A DNA stretch of 64,000 bases. It comes from Urechis unicinctus. Its lineage: Eukaryota > Annelida > Polychaeta > Xenopneusta > Urechidae. The position numbers were made by a program, and so were the translations under genes. This document shows, one piece after another, positions 36,431-50,384 of this stretch; the stretch's first letter is position 1, and each line of letters opens with the position of its first letter. Location: positions 46,003,432 through 46,067,431 of the forward strand of contig CM067346.1 of the NCBI GenBank assembly GCA_034190875.2, in the 5' to 3' direction. The notes under the pieces are model-generated. The model saw only the letters and a list, made by a program, of their open reading frames with translations, had not been told where the DNA came from and searched no databases.

Positions 36431-39104
36431 TGCACCGGGATCCAATTGACTGCATTGAGTTATGATACTTCGCGTCTACGTTATAAGTCTTAGATCTACA
36501 AATCAACGAGTTCTTCTGGACCACACTTCAAATCCACATTCGGGTTCTCTCATCACAGTCATGTAATAACCAACTACATAACTTATGTAATACTCATATG
36601 TCATGGCAATGAAGAGCAAGCGTGATCACAATTCCTTTGATTCAGTCGGGCAAACAGTAATGTTCATGATGTGCTATTACCATGATCCTGAAGCTGATAT
36701 CCCCATTTCAGCATATATATATATACAACGATTGGAAAATAAACAAGAATATTTTCGTGTTCATTTCCGTTCATTATACATTAGAAGTATTGCTTCCACA
36801 TTTTACATTGTCTCGGTCTATCTGAATATATTTAGAACATTCGTAGGGCTCTTTGATCAATCATTGCGGCGCCTAAAAGCATAATTGATGTACCTCATTA
36901 GCAGCACCGACAGCTGATAATAGCCATAGAGATAACTTGAACAATGTTGATGGATGTTAGTTGTCACATTATTACACTGTGACTTCTGGGACATAAGCAT
37001 TCCAGTAATCGATGTCTACCTGTCGTAGTGTGGCACAGCTGCGCCTAGTGGTTGACATCGGTGTTATTCATTAATTACAAGCAATTAAGTATACTCAACA
37101 ATTAACTCCTCAATTTGTTATTAAAAAACCCTGTTTTTTTGGGGGGAGGGGGTGTGGGGCGTAGACATTCTAAGGCATCGTAAGCTGCTTCATTACTCGT
37201 GTGTGAGCGAAAATGTAATTGCGCATGAGGTGTTATTCTACCCTGTTCACTTTGGTTTGCATAGTTTTTGCAATCATATTCAAGCTGGTTTAAAACCCCT
37301 ATATTGATGGTCCAATGCCAAAAATAGAATTGCATCGAGTCATTTTAGAATCACAGATGCAATGAATTTCAGAAAAGGCATATTAAATATAACCGCAGTC
37401 GGGCATAATAGTCGACGCTCTATATTTTGTAGTGACAAGAAACTCTAGGTCAAATCAAAATGATTTATTGGACCCTTGGTGGCAACTTAGTAGCACTATT
37501 AATATGCCAGCAACCTGGATTTATTATAGTAACCCTGCAGCGATATCTCCAATTTAACAGGCCATGAGATAACAATAAAAAATATGTAAAATGAAAAATA
37601 ATTTTTTATTACCAGTAATAGGCAAGTTATTGAATGACAGAATTCAGATAGGGCTCGGCTGGTTTGATCCCTATTTGACATAGAGAGCAATATAATCACG
37701 CGACTCAGCTTATGTCTCGAGCGTGTCAACGAATAGCTCTTCCTCTTGAACTGTATATATATTAGGTCGTTATGTATTATCACTAACTATCATGATGAAT
37801 ACTACTACACAATTTATGAGTCATATTCCGTCTATCGTCAAATCACTTTGTATGGTGTATATTAACTCCGCTCGATCGCTGCGGCGTTTAGTTTGCTGCC
37901 CATTTCTGGCAAAGTTACCACAATGCGTCCAACAAATCCTTTATTTTTACTTCATGTCCCTTTCAATTCAATAGCAAAACTTCACCAATCATCGATTCTC
38001 AAATCATCTGAAATGACGGAAACGAAACAAAAGTAAACAGCTACAGATGTTATCATTTAAAAAAAGTTCTGACCGTACAAGGATAATTTCGTAGTCAAAA
38101 GTGTGACAATATAAAACCTCTCTCATGCTAGGGCAGCATTGCAAACATTGTCTACTCTACGGCATTGCCGAATACATCATTTTTGATAACTTGCGCCTTG
38201 ACCACCATGACATCATGATAATGCCATCAGTATTGTTACATAATACAAAGTTGAAAACACACTGCCAGGCAGGCCGAAAACTCCAAACGAAGCGATGGTA
38301 TTTATTCATCATCGAATTCCTAGTGTATTTTGTTTATGCTGAACCGTGTGCTTTCCGCGATATATCCTAACTGATATCACATATTGTGTATATTCCACAA
38401 TATAAAACAGGAAATAGGCCTGGATGCTTGGTTTTAGATTGCTGGTTTTATTTGTATGATGGATCCGGTTGTTGCCTAGCTTCATCTGATAATTACTCGA
38501 TCGTGTCGTCTGGCTTGCAATCACTAATGCAACAACGTCTGTACATGAAAGTGCATCACTGCAAGTCCTGGTTCTGGTGTCTGAAAGAGATTAATGGACC
38601 GTTACGATAACGATTGAACATGTTTATAATTATCTGGGCCATTATCATAGTTGTTCAAGAATGAGCATTTATTATCTACACCATGATATTCCTGTTTGTT
38701 TAGTCTAATAAGCTGAGCGATGTATTTACTTTATTTTTGTATACATTGGCATCAGTACGTTGTCACACATAGATTACTTGAGTTATTCTTTTTGTAATCC
38801 TGTTAATTTATTCTTGTAAAATGTTTGATATTTGATATCATTATATCAAATACAATTGAATCTATGTTCGCACATATACAAAACCCAGTGTAATTATAAA
38901 CAAAGCATCAGCGATGAGCCGCTTCGGTCGTAATACTGTCCCTAATATCGACCTTCGTTAATATGCTTCTTTTCATGGTAGCGAATTGCGAGTGTAATTA
39001 GCTTTGATATAAGCACCGCGTTGTAATTAACACAAATATATTGAATCCGACAACCCTTCCAGCAATCCGGTTAGTTATTATCACTACGGAATCATATTGG
39101 TGGG

Positions 39105-39560
39105 AAAATGGCCTTTTAATGCTGCCAGATAATTTGGAATTCAACACCTCATCAACCGGTACCATGTACGCATCCAAACAAAACTCGTATGTATGATTTT
39201 GCAAATGGTTAAGCATATAATTATTGAGAATATAACATTCAAGCAATTTTTTCCCTCGGAGAACATGCTTTCAGTTTATATCCCATGGCAAATTTTCTTG
39301 ACTTGCTGTTGCTTTATTCACATACAAATTATTGACATAACGCGTTGATTGGCAATAAACAGTTTAATAACAAAGTATTGCTTTACGTGCTCCACAGTAT
39401 ACCGTTAGATTTATTTGAGGCATAAATAACTGACGCTCATGTTTAAGAATATGATGCTTCTCCGTGGTTAATGTTGCATTTCTGTATTGCGAGCAATGAT
39501 AGAACACATTCTGAAGAGACAGGGTCGGCTCTTTGCATTGCCTCGTCGACTCAGAGGCGG
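39105..39560. other. right-specific ~0.45-kb segment
   Basis: Homology to the left arm (30,640-30,770) breaks here and resumes at GTTCTCAGCAATATCATAATT. No element is recognised inside. Confidence 0.4.
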
Positions 39561-40466
39561 CCTGGAGAACTTTTGTTCTCAGCAATATCATAATTATTAA
39601 CAAAGCAAGCCACGATTAAGATCGATGCGTAAGTAATCGTTGTTTCATTACAGCAATATATTAAAACACACGTTTACAAAATGATGTTATAAACTTAGCC
39701 GACATAACCACATACATGGTGAGGAGGCAATAATTGATGGCACAATATATGCATCTTAACTTTATCCATCCTTGAAGTGTCGATTTATTTATGGTCTGAC
39801 TATCTCGGTTTCGCATCCCAAAGGATGCATTATCCTGTATCTTCACGTAAATAAGATCAATGAATACCACTACAAAAACATTCCTCACATAGCAATGTGT
39901 ATTGTGCAAAGTTCGTTGAAATGATATCAGGCATATACATTCTTACATGATTCATCCAGTAAATGCCATTTATTGATGCATAAGGCATAATTGACTATGT
40001 GACAAATATTAAGGCGTAATTTGGTACTATTTAGCCAATCATAAAATTATGTCATTTGTCAGTTTCACAACGACATATTGCATATATTGTTTCCTATATA
40101 TTCATGGAGTAAAATTAACCAAGACTGTATATGTATCTGCTTGACACGAGCCATATATGCTTTAACTGCATATTTCTCTCTGTTGCTTGGAAAATGCTCT
40201 CTTTACCAGATAAGCTGCGACTATCAACATTACCCGGTGATCAACTGAGACGGTGATGAGAGCCTGACGCTATCAATTGGTTATATCGTATACCTAGCGC
40301 CACCATCGAACCAACGAACAAATGGGTTGAGAGGACTGGCATGATACTGATAATTCAACATTCTAATCGATTATCTGAATCTGTCCAACATCACATTTAT
40401 TCGGTTAGAAAGGGTTTGATAATTGCTACATGGTGACTGCATTATTACCATAAAAACCTGTACAGA

Positions 40467-40636
40467 GTTTTCAGTAACTGTGGTGATCTACTTTGCGTTA
40501 CAATGTTTTCTGTAACTGTCATGATTTGCTTTACGTAACAATGTTTTCAGTTACTGTCGTGATCTGCTTAACGTTACAATGTTTTCAGTAACTGTCGTGA
40601 TTTGCTTTACGTTACAATGTTTTCAGTAACTGTCAA
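40467..40636. repeat. 38-bp minisatellite, 4.4 copies (right)
   Basis: The unit is GTTTTCAGTAACTGTCGTGA followed by TTTGCTTTACGTTACAAT. Mirror of 29,827-29,935; the copy number is higher here. Confidence 0.9.
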
Positions 40637-42213
40637 TTACAGCATTTTTAATAACATAAGTGCAAGTGATCGTAAAAATAGTTTTCGTCTTTATCGTTGA
40701 TCTATGTAGTACAGTTATCGATATATTTTGGTAGCTAACATCTTTGCGGTTTAATGACTACAGGCAAATAATAGTCTCTTCCCCACTCCATATACTGGAG
40801 GTGGCAAACACTCTCTAACGTGCAGGGCTGTGCATGCGTGGGTTGTCATTTTTTTGTAAACAATGATGTTTTCAAGGACTGAACGAAATAACAATGAGGT
40901 TGACACAAGATTGACGGAAATGCATCTTTGATAATGCCAAAGAAGACAATAGACAGATTGTCGTGTAATAAGTCACTTTAAAGTCAATAAACGCTCATAA
41001 TGATCCTTAGTGGTAGCCTAGCTACACCAAACAATATTGTCTGCCATTAAAACAAATCGGCGGTGCTACGATGCATCATGGGAGGCGATTTGATGGCAGA
41101 CGGAATATGACCCATTAATTGCACTTGTTATTGATTCCTCTGCATTACCGAAGCCAATGGCCTACTTAAAAGGGAAGTCATTAAGATTGATTAAATACAT
41201 AAACTGGGAAGTTCACAATTGTAAAAACCTGAGTGTGCTATGCCTACCTCTCCGTAATAGGTTGAATTAACCGAGTCACAAAAAAATACTAATCAGCTTT
41301 AACATGTTTTAACAATACCATGTCCCCGATCAGCGTATACTGCATATTTGTAATTGCGGCCATAAAGTTGTGGCTATTATGAATGTAACATTTAACATCA
41401 AATGCATGAAAATAAGCATGACCAGTGACATTCGGATGAGCAATGATAACGGCTGCGACTTACCACAAAAATGCCATCTTTATGTTTTGTCACTCAGAGA
41501 ATCTCCAAAACAAGTCAAAGCTGACAAACGCAATTATTACGCTTCAATTACGAGCAACAAAACTGATACTGGGTTACAGCAGCGTGAATTCATCCCAATG
41601 ACATGTTATTTACTCTCAAGACAAAACTTCAATGGAAAGCGGTCAAAAAGAATTGCAGAACGTATTACCATAGAGTTTGGCCTGATTGTAGTCACGAACA
41701 ACAAATAAACGTAAAAACAAACTGTGGCACGCATTCTGCATTGAGACGTACCTTGGCCTCCTGGATAAGTTTACTGATGATGTCAATAAGTCTACAATAG
41801 TTTTTCTTTTCCGTTCATTTGTTGTTCATTGCACGTTAGAGGTATCCATCCACAGTCCGCCTGAATTTCAGCTTCGACCGATAATCGTGTTTTCCATCTC
41901 CAATATATGGCGGGGGGACGAGACGGATGTGTATAAAGTATCATTTGCATATCATCAATAAACCGCAACGATACTAACTATCAAATGCAGCTGTGATGCA
42001 CTTTATCTGATCGCTATTACTGAATTGCTTTTGGCACTGATAAAAATCCCTAGAGGCAAGGTTGTATGTACATTTGATGCGGGTTTCATTGTAAAACACA
42101 ATTACAAAAAGTATGTCGATTATTGCACTAAAAGTATCAACGATAAAGAAGAAATCTGTGTTTACGATCACTTGTACTTATGTACCTAAAGAATGTTGTA
42201 ATGGAGAAAAAAA
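40634..42213. mobile_element. 1.6-kb long-TIR DNA element (right arm)
   Basis: Outer inverted ends: ACATAAGTGCAAGTGATCGT with CTTTATCGTTGAT and GTAGTACAGTTATCGA (40,654-40,725) face their reverse complement at 42,187-42,115. Inner inverted ends: GCTAACATCTTTGCGGTTTA and CCATATACTGGAGGTGG (40,733-40,805) face 41,982-41,893. One end carries an extra block of about 110 bp (42,010-42,110) that the other has lost. The interior has a 112-codon plus frame (41,370-41,708) with no transposase motif that I recognise. It occupies the same site as 29,594-29,830 on the left. Confidence 0.65.
41490..41800 (+). repeat. direct repeat pair X, copy 1
   Basis: Related in the same orientation to 43,555-43,860. 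DNA and conceptual translation agree over about 50 residues (SNK(T/S)DPG-like, IPMT, RQNF, then LIV). This is the most peptide-conserved pair in the window, but each frame is short and I recognise no family. Confidence 0.5.
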
Positions 42214-42379
42214 ATTAAAAATAATCGGTTTGTTTGACTGTGAACATGTTAAAGTGTATTTTGTGACATCATTGACACTCGGCTGACTTCCTCGATTCGG
42301 TCTAGTAGAATTGTTCAAAAAAGGGCAAGCTGCAAACTGAATGTTCCCGTATCATTTTTGCCAATTTGTTACCCTTGGT

Positions 42380-42574
42380 TCAAGTGGGTATGCTGTCGGA
42401 TAATTGATACTCAAATCCCATCAGTAGTACACATGTGCAAGTTGACGAAGAATGCCTCGAAACGATTAAATAGTTCGGTGTTCGTGTCAGGTGACAAAAG
42501 ATACAAATCCATGATTCCATCTTCACTGTCTCTATGCAGGAACTGAAGTTACAACGACAGCTGAGCCACAGCAA
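42380..42574 (-). other. arm-shared open frame, judged non-coding
   Basis: Left counterpart 29,235-29,438. The translations align over about 47 residues (MESWICIFC, TPN, LIVSR, SSSTCTC). By my reading about ten codon differences change the residue and only about one is silent, so there is no sign of coding constraint. I list it because the frame could mislead. Confidence 0.6.
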
Positions 42575-42964
42575 AATAATTATTTGAAATTAATATAGAA
42601 TATTAATGGAAGTAAGTAATTGCATCACACCAATGTCCAGTGACATTTCGTCAGAACAATGAACGTGGAGATAAAGGGGAATCTGGGATGTCTGGGGGCA
42701 TCAACTCTCATTTTTATGATGGAATGGAAGTAACGCCACTTCACAAGCAATAACCCCGTGCAGCATAGATCAGCTCTAACCAGTTTTCACCGAATTATGT
42801 TCACGTGCAGTGTAATCCTCATTGAATAATTGCTGTCGTAAATGTGTGGCTGTGATAGACGGAACATTAATCCTAATACATCCGATGTGAGATATCAATC
42901 AGTAATCAACAAATATGCAATTGGTCGTTATGCTAATGCCTGCTAATGACTGCCATGCAACGCG

Positions 42965-44165
42965 CTAATATGCCCTCAATGTTTGTGCATAAATCTTTCA
43001 AGCTTAATAAGGAGACGGATACGTAAACAGTATCGATCGTTTCTCTATTCATAATATACACACAGGTATGACACGAGAGAGCTTCATTTGTGTTTCATTT
43101 GTTCATATGATTTTATAGCACAGCGGGCTTTTGTATACGTTCGCCGCATATTTAGTTCCCTCAAATAGCAATCTGAGGTATTCAGCATTGATAATTGCAA
43201 CATATTGTTACATTGTTATGCATTATATGGCGAGAGGAATGAATAACATCCAATGGCGATTTGTAGTTAAAGGGAAAAAACTAAATCACGTTAGTGTCAC
43301 AGGTATGCTGATGCAAAGCAATCAGCATGTAGTGTTTTATGCGACTGTTATTCTAATGATAAACCATGTTTCATAGTTGGGTGAGTACAAAAAGTCACCA
43401 GTATCAGATTAAGGCCATGCAATATCTGTCCATAATATATGCTTGTTTTTACATTCAAAACAATGAGAATATTTCCAAATCCTTAGTAATCATAGAGATC
43501 TAACATCACTGCTATAGCATGGGATCATATATGGTTTACAATCTATGCTTTAATTGTTTGTCCCTCGGGGAATCTGCATAGGTGGTTAGGACCGCAGACA
43601 CGATTGAGATGTTTTGCATTATGAGCAACAAAAGTGATCCTGGCTCCAATCAGCACGCATACATCCCAATGACCTGGAATTCTGACCCAAGACAAAACTT
43701 TGACAGACACAGACCGACCAGAATAGAACATGTAATCATAGTGTTGGACCTGATTGTGCTTTCAGATGAAGTCGCGAATAACGAATAAAAGTAATATCAA
43801 AACTGTGGTGGAGCAAAATCATCACTTAACTCTTACTGTAGATCAAGATGGTTTGATGTCGTGTTGAGAAAGACCACTGACATGATTGACAACTGCCGTT
43901 AAATTATCCGGACAGTTGTTTTGTCATATATAATTCATGTATTGTGCATTATTGGCTTTTTCAATTGAAGCATCAACTGGGAAACGAGTGTTCATAAACG
44001 TCCTCTTCACCATCATTAACGCTGTCTTAGTTCATTCGGACACTGATCCAGGTGATGGCATATTGTCTGGTACGCATATTGAACTGTCTGTAGAAGCTGA
44101 CAAAATACACACATTCACTAACAATTTCCTTAGCTGCCATCGGGCTCATCCCGCTCTTATTCATC
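42965..44165. other. right-specific 1.2-kb segment
   Basis: Not homologous to the left-arm sequence at the same position (27,490-28,800). It contains copy 2 of direct repeat pair X at 43,555-43,860, so it may be a relative of the long-TIR element at 40,634-42,213. No inverted ends were found by eye. Confidence 0.45.
43555..43860 (+). repeat. direct repeat pair X, copy 2
   Basis: Relative of 41,490-41,800, about 2.06 kb downstream. Shared elements are TTGTC(C/A)CTC(G/A)G(G/A)GAATCT, GAGCAACAAAA, CCCAATGAC, CAAGACAAAAC and AAACTGTGG. Confidence 0.5.
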
Positions 44166-46479
44166 ACATCATTCTTTATGCTAATATTGTACGTCTATAA
44201 GCAATATCGCTTCCAATTGGTGATAAGGCATTATCTCAACCATTTTATTCTACGCACCATAGAAATGCATTTTCACCCTGGCGCATCCGAACAATCGCTC
44301 AAAGGTTTTTATAGGCAATAAATGCTAATTAACTGCCCCCAATAATCAACTATCCGTAAAGAACGGGAGATCGGGTGTTCTCCTAACCGCTTTATTCTAT
44401 TGCGAACGTAAAGGTTTCATAACGTGCTGTTTTGTTAGCTTGCCAAATATCCCAAACATTTAGTTCAATGATATATTAAACATTGAGCATTTTTACATTC
44501 AACCGCTATCGCCGGTCATTTTTATTTTGTCAATATATTTTCCACTTAATAGGCGACCCGTACAATACCACCGTATCGAATCCTGTCTTACCATATAAGA
44601 TACATTTGGTTTTGAATGAATTAAAAGTTGCATAATATTTATCGGCAAACATTTTCAACATATCATTCAATGCAAAGGAACTAGGACATTGTATTAAATA
44701 AAAAACATCGAGAAAAGTTAATGCATATTTCATTTTCATGAAAGTTATTCCGCATTTACATGTATTGCAAATCATCAAAGGTCAGACAAATCTATTTTAC
44801 AGCCAAATACTAAATTGCTCTAGGGTCTAGCGCTAGAATAAATGACTGTTACACAACAAAGGGCACTAGACACATCTTCCAACCAGGACAAATCTTTAAA
44901 GATCCTCTGAATACCCTCAGCAGTAGTAATTGTACCCTTGAGTGATAATGAGTACCAGCTAACATATGTTAATGTCTCCGAAGACCTATTTGGTATGAAG
45001 ATAAGTGCAAAGATATTTATTACTGAGGCTTACATTGTGCATTGTAATGGGAATCGTCGGTGCTGCCTGTATCATATATTGGTATCTGTACTTTTGCTGT
45101 TTGTATGGATTTTGTTGCACTTATTAGAGTTGGGTAGTTTATTTCTGCATATAACATTGGTGTAATATTTTGACTTTAGAGGCTGTTTGTAGCCAGCGAT
45201 AACCCAATCAAATTGAATGCTCTCATACCAATTACATGCTGCCATGGTTGCAATGGATTTTAAATGATGTGCGCTATGAGCTTTTAGATCTATATTTAGT
45301 TTACTTACCCGTGATAAGCGCTATCTAATGAACACAGACGATAACAGCTGTCGATGCTAATCATAGCATACTTTTAAAGAAAAACTGCGTCATTATGAGA
45401 CTATGTGGGAGGGGGCGCCTGATAGATAAAAAACCTTGCGTGGTACAATAAAGCAATTATTGATTGATAATAATGGGCCACGAAACACTTATTCTGACCA
45501 ATCATCGACTATCTGTTGCGACTGAACAGTCTTACAAGTTGTTGAATTATCGCAGCATTGGGTGTGTGGTTCAACCAAAAAGTATTTTACCGATTGTCAG
45601 CACAACCTCTTGTGACCATGGCCACAATTGTGTAAGGAAGTAACGCAAAAGACGTGATTGGTCAGGTAGATATGTACATGCACTGATTGGTACTATATCT
45701 ATCTTAACAATGATTCCAATGAAGCATATAATACCAGCGCGAAAAGGTAAAAAAATAGTTAATGTACTTCCAATTTTACCTTCCAGAGCAGATTCGTTAT
45801 TGAAAGGCACGTTTGGAACTGTTTTTGCTAACGGATTGCTCCTGAATTCGACATGTATAATTTCCAAGATTGTCAATGGGTAGCACATTGCCATCCCAGG
45901 TTACACTTTGCATTAGGTTATGTTTTAAAGATTATTTACAAGCGCAACGAACTGAATCTGATTTATTCGGCAATCAATCCCAGTCAACAACATTTCCACT
46001 GCGGCCCAAGTAACGGGGAGTTTGTTTTAGTAGATTCTGCACACGCCGCTGGCAAAAAACATATCAGATTTCCCGTCTGTCATTAGTTTTCTTATGACGA
46101 CGACTGTTGTAATCCATTTAATTTGTCGGCATTCTATTAGTGTTTTTAATGAACTGTCTGCTTTTGGTTGTCCTTTCTTTGAAAATAATGGTGCCACAGA
46201 GAATAAATCGACCTTTGTCGACATGATAAGACGCTATAACGTCCAATAACGACAAAAATATTTCAGCTGTGTTGGATACTATTATCCATGTTAAAGAATA
46301 GCAAGACACCTACACACTCTAAAGTGTCAACCTCACCAAGGCAACAAAATCATCTTATAGACCAAATGTTATCAACAAATGTCGCACCAAAAAAATGTCG
46401 CTACTTTCCCCAAATCAGACAAAAACATGGGCATTGTGTTGACAATGCAGGGTTAGCACGGTATCAAAGTCAAAATGTG

Positions 46480-46690
46480 AGTTTCCATAGTGATTTCCCA
46501 ATCACGATGAAATTAATTTTCTTCGCAATGGAATTCAATTTAGCAACTATCACATTCGGTAAAATCAGGATGAAATACATTATAAATGTGATCGAATTCT
46601 TTGCGGCTGCAATCAAATTCCCTTTTACACTGTTAATAATTATTCATGATTGTGATCAAACGGTTTATGGCAACTCGAATGCTTTGTTTT
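46480..46690. repeat. degenerate ~20-bp GATC-rich repeat (right)
   Basis: Mirror of 23,990-24,200. Confidence 0.5.
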
Positions 46691-46814
46691 CATGAAAGCA
46701 TCAATAAACTTAAGTAATTAATTTTTCCATTGCTTATGATCAAGATGCCGGAATCGCACATCTTTCGTTTCAAAGATGTTTAAGTCGATGCTGAATTTAT
46801 TACAGGTAGTACCT

Positions 46815-47415
46815 CAGCATTTAAATGTCCTTCAGTTGCATGTATTTTAGTTTGCATTATCTACATAATTAATACCATGGTATTGAATGCAATGAAACCG
46901 CGGGACTACACGTATGCCAACACTTCTATTGCACCTCTATAAATTAAAAGACGCCTGCGTGAAATTGGTTGTGGTTGATGGCAAGTTCATCAACATTATG
47001 CTCCAGAGCCAGAGGAGTGATATAATGTCTACTTGCATATGAGGATGATTTTATAGCTGTTAAGGATCAGTTTTCCTACTAACTGCTGGAGGATAGGTTC
47101 CTGCAATAAATTAAGCATCATAATGCCATTCCGTAATGCAGGGCCTTGATGCTGTTTATTATCCAGAAAACAATACAACCAGAGGCATCTAAGCTGATGG
47201 CAGATCAATTAAGACCTAGGAAAAGTTTGTCAATCAATCTCCAATTCTGATGAAATAGATAATAATGAATGACGTGGTTTATGTTTGGTAAAGCATTATT
47301 TTTCCAGATCATTTATGCACATAATCGGGCAGCATTGCACGCCATGCTGATTTTAGACTTTCTCGTGTCCATACATACAACTCGAACATTGAACCAATAA
47401 ATACTTGTAAAAGTG
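46815..47415 (-). repeat. array block P, right copy 1 (full)
   Basis: Contains TTTAAATGTCCTTCAGTTGC, GGTTGTGGTTGATGGCAA, CATTCCGTAATGC, AATGACGTGGTTTATG and CATTCATGCATATGCC. The bases about 46,895-47,415 have no counterpart in the left arm (junction near 23,330), but are present in the paralogues at 52.2 and 54.8 kb, which identifies a left-arm deletion. Confidence 0.65.
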
Positions 47416-47519
47416 TATTCATGCATATGCCATAGCAACCATGTTGATATGTGTCTGACGTAGCGTTTGTGTTAGAACTAATAAATTTATTGAATATCGT
47501 TGTTTTATAATGCTGTTTA

Positions 47520-48530
47520 GTTTACATACAGTAAGTTCTATACTCTCATTGCAGATCACACCCATTCACCAACAAAATCAATCATGACAACATGGAGATG
47601 AATGTATTGGTTATGCTTATTTATGATCATGTCAGGATATGTGCGATGCTGTGATCGTTGTGTTCCGCAGCATCAACTTACATAAGCAAATTCAATATTC
47701 TTGGTGCTTCCCATTCGTAACTGAAACCTGATTGACACAGTCAATACATTTCGCGACAAATATTTCCCCATCCCAATGCAATCAATATTCAACCAATGTA
47801 CCGTAACGGTGCTATTGTTGTGCGTGGGGCGATTTTGTTAATTGTCTTATTTGACTGCCAGAGCCGTTATTGAAATAAATGCCCTGTGATATTAGTAAGG
47901 TTGTTTGCTGAACATTGCCTTAAAGTAATGAGTGAGCATATTTGTAATAAATGAGCGTAGGTTTTGATGTGATGCAGCTGCGAAATGTGGTTTGGTTAGA
48001 TAGTTTTAGGTTGCTTTGTTACAGACTATATGTTACTACTGATCCTGTGCAGTAACGTTGTCATTTGATTTACTCAAGACATATGTGGAATCATCGTGTA
48101 GCACTACAACAAATGGATTAGGTGACTGAACACTAACATCAGCGAATCATGTATAATCGTGAAATGACTGGCAATACGGCTCGGCGGTTTTTCAATCTTT
48201 CTACCCAAAAGCGGCTTTAGGGGTCAATGATGTAAGCAGACTTAGATCTCTATTCCGGTAACTGGGGGAATATTTAGTTCATGATCATTATTAATCACAC
48301 GTACCGTTAATTACGACATGCAGGTGAATATCGGGATGAACAAACAATACCGTTGTTGGATTCGGAAAGGGTAGCTGCATATTGACCACAGACTTGGTCA
48401 ACCAATTGTTGTATTTTCAACACACATCGTTTTGCGAATTTTTTTTTTTTATATCAATAGTATACACATAGTATTCTTATCACATCAATGTTGATAATGT
48501 CATGATACCGTAAAGTGCATAAAGTGTATT
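47520..48530. other. right-specific ~1-kb segment
   Basis: The left arm has only about 150 bp here (23,120-23,270). Its 3' part (48,060-48,120, TTTACTCAAGACAT) resembles 52,690-52,760, so it is partly array sequence lost from the left. Confidence 0.45.
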
Positions 48531-50104
48531 GGATGATTGCAAATCGAGTGTCTTTAAAGCTTTCTAAATGACGCCTAACAACCTGTCTAGTGCTGTTTTC
48601 AAATAGGAAGTGGTAACGATTTATCAATACCTTAGTCTATACAAGGCTTTGCTAAAGAGTAGTCGTACACAATTAATCGTAATGCAAGGAATAGCAAATA
48701 AAGTGTGAGTATTAATTCGGAATTGCTTGACAGGCTTTTACTAGTGTGTATTCATTGATTACCTTCAACGTTTTAATGTATCCCCCTGAAGAGTGTATTT
48801 GACTCGGGGTTGTAGCACAATCCAAACAAAAACGATGTAGCATCATAAAAAAATCAATAGAGATAGGTCAATCATTGAATACTATGAATATCTCTGTCTT
48901 CATTAACTTCATCCAAAGGCAGTTAAATTCATAGGTTTGCTCTATATTGACATATAATCACCCTACCAGCATGGTAGTAAGAGAAACTTGTTTGTGTATT
49001 TACTGCATCATTCACTGAGAATGACCAAAACGTCACTATCAAAACCATCTACGTACTCTGTTCTTCGAATGCCATGTTGTCGTCAATCTTGATGAAATAT
49101 TTCATGCCTCATTGAACATATGTTTCTTTAAGTTTGGGCGCTATTAAACGCCATCTTCTACATATAGCTTTTTAACAGATCGCAAGAAAAGGTTTGAAAA
49201 TGTGTCTCTCATTTTGTATTTATTTATGCCAACCTAGTAGCCATATTCAGCTGAATTAGAAAATCATAGAACCAGCTCATTAAAGTGGTCCTAGTATTTG
49301 TGGTGCTTGGCTGCCTATCAGTTGGTCAACTTACTGTCATAATCAGTCACAATCTTGCATTACAATTACTTTCTGAAAAAAGTTTGGTAGCAATATAAGA
49401 GTATGGCGGCTTGTGGCATAAATCTACTGAAAAGTGTTGAACAAGGCGCTGAATGGAATTAATAATAGCTTGCTTTGTGTTGCGTTCGGTTATGTTCACA
49501 AAAACCTAGCTTAAATTGTACTCGTACTTAAGTACAAATTTATCAGTGTAATAATACAATAATTCTGAAGCATTCATATGCCATTATCTACCGAACGAAG
49601 CATTATACATATGTTTACACATATACGATATGTGATCTGAGCCTTAAGCTTAATGACAAGAGAGCATGATGGTAATGCACGTAGCTGTCGTTGACTTATA
49701 TGTAAACTTGCTTTTATTGTCTAGAGCATTATATATTGATTTATGTCATCTTATAGCCCCAGTTGAAAGTCGAGGCGCCATATAAGAGTGTATCGGGTTT
49801 TGTTAATGATATTACAAGAATGTCTGCCTAAGAAGATGACCATCATTCAAACAGCCTTGGGTATCAGCATGCAAGTAAATTGTTCGTTTTCCATTGAAGC
49901 TTGCGGTTTTCCTGCATATACTGCGCCTTTATACTTAATGAAAAGCAGTCTATCATAAGTTATGAATAAATTATTTGCATGACAATTTCTTCCGCATAGA
50001 CCACCTGTATCGCAAATAGTCTTCCTCCAAAGGCTACAATGAAAGAAACCCCTGTACTACAATGAGGGATGGCTGAACAGCAAATGGCATTGGACACGTT
50101 TTAT

Positions 50105-50341
50105 TTACGACGGGTATTTAGTGCCTAGTCCACCAAAAAAGGCGCAATAATTGTTATTTTACATCTATTTTGCGTTACGGAAGAGATTTTCGATAATCCA
50201 CTAACAGCCAACAGCATTTGCACTGCAGCAAAGCAGCGGAGGTAAGTTCTGGTAGATTTGGCACGGACAGCTCGTAGCACACAACACTGACATAAACCGT
50301 ACAGATTCCCCGTCTCTCACGAGTGTTCTGACGGAGACTAT
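50105..50341. repeat. near-identical island, right copy
   Basis: Reverse-complement partner of 19,767-20,003, about 97% identical. The right end adjoins diverged sequence leading to the 40-bp minisatellite. Confidence 0.75.
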
Positions 50342-50384
50342 TATTGTAATCCGTTTGACTTATGAAACTCTATCACGGTGTATG

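Larger units (their letters stand above)
34253..36636. other. palindrome spacer
   Basis: 2.4 kb between the arms with no inverted counterpart. Arm homology stops at CTGAATCAA on the left (34,252) and TTGATTCAG on the right (36,637). No gene is recognised. The spacer holds the two repeat features listed next. Any molecule proving the palindrome must cross it. Confidence 0.75.

Noticed and set aside
37139..37160. G-quadruplex candidate (G6, G5, G4 runs)
   Set aside because: Only three separable G-runs; too weak to list as a feature.
46288..46695. 135-codon plus frame
   Set aside because: It covers a degenerate ~20-bp repeat, and its left-arm mirror is interrupted.
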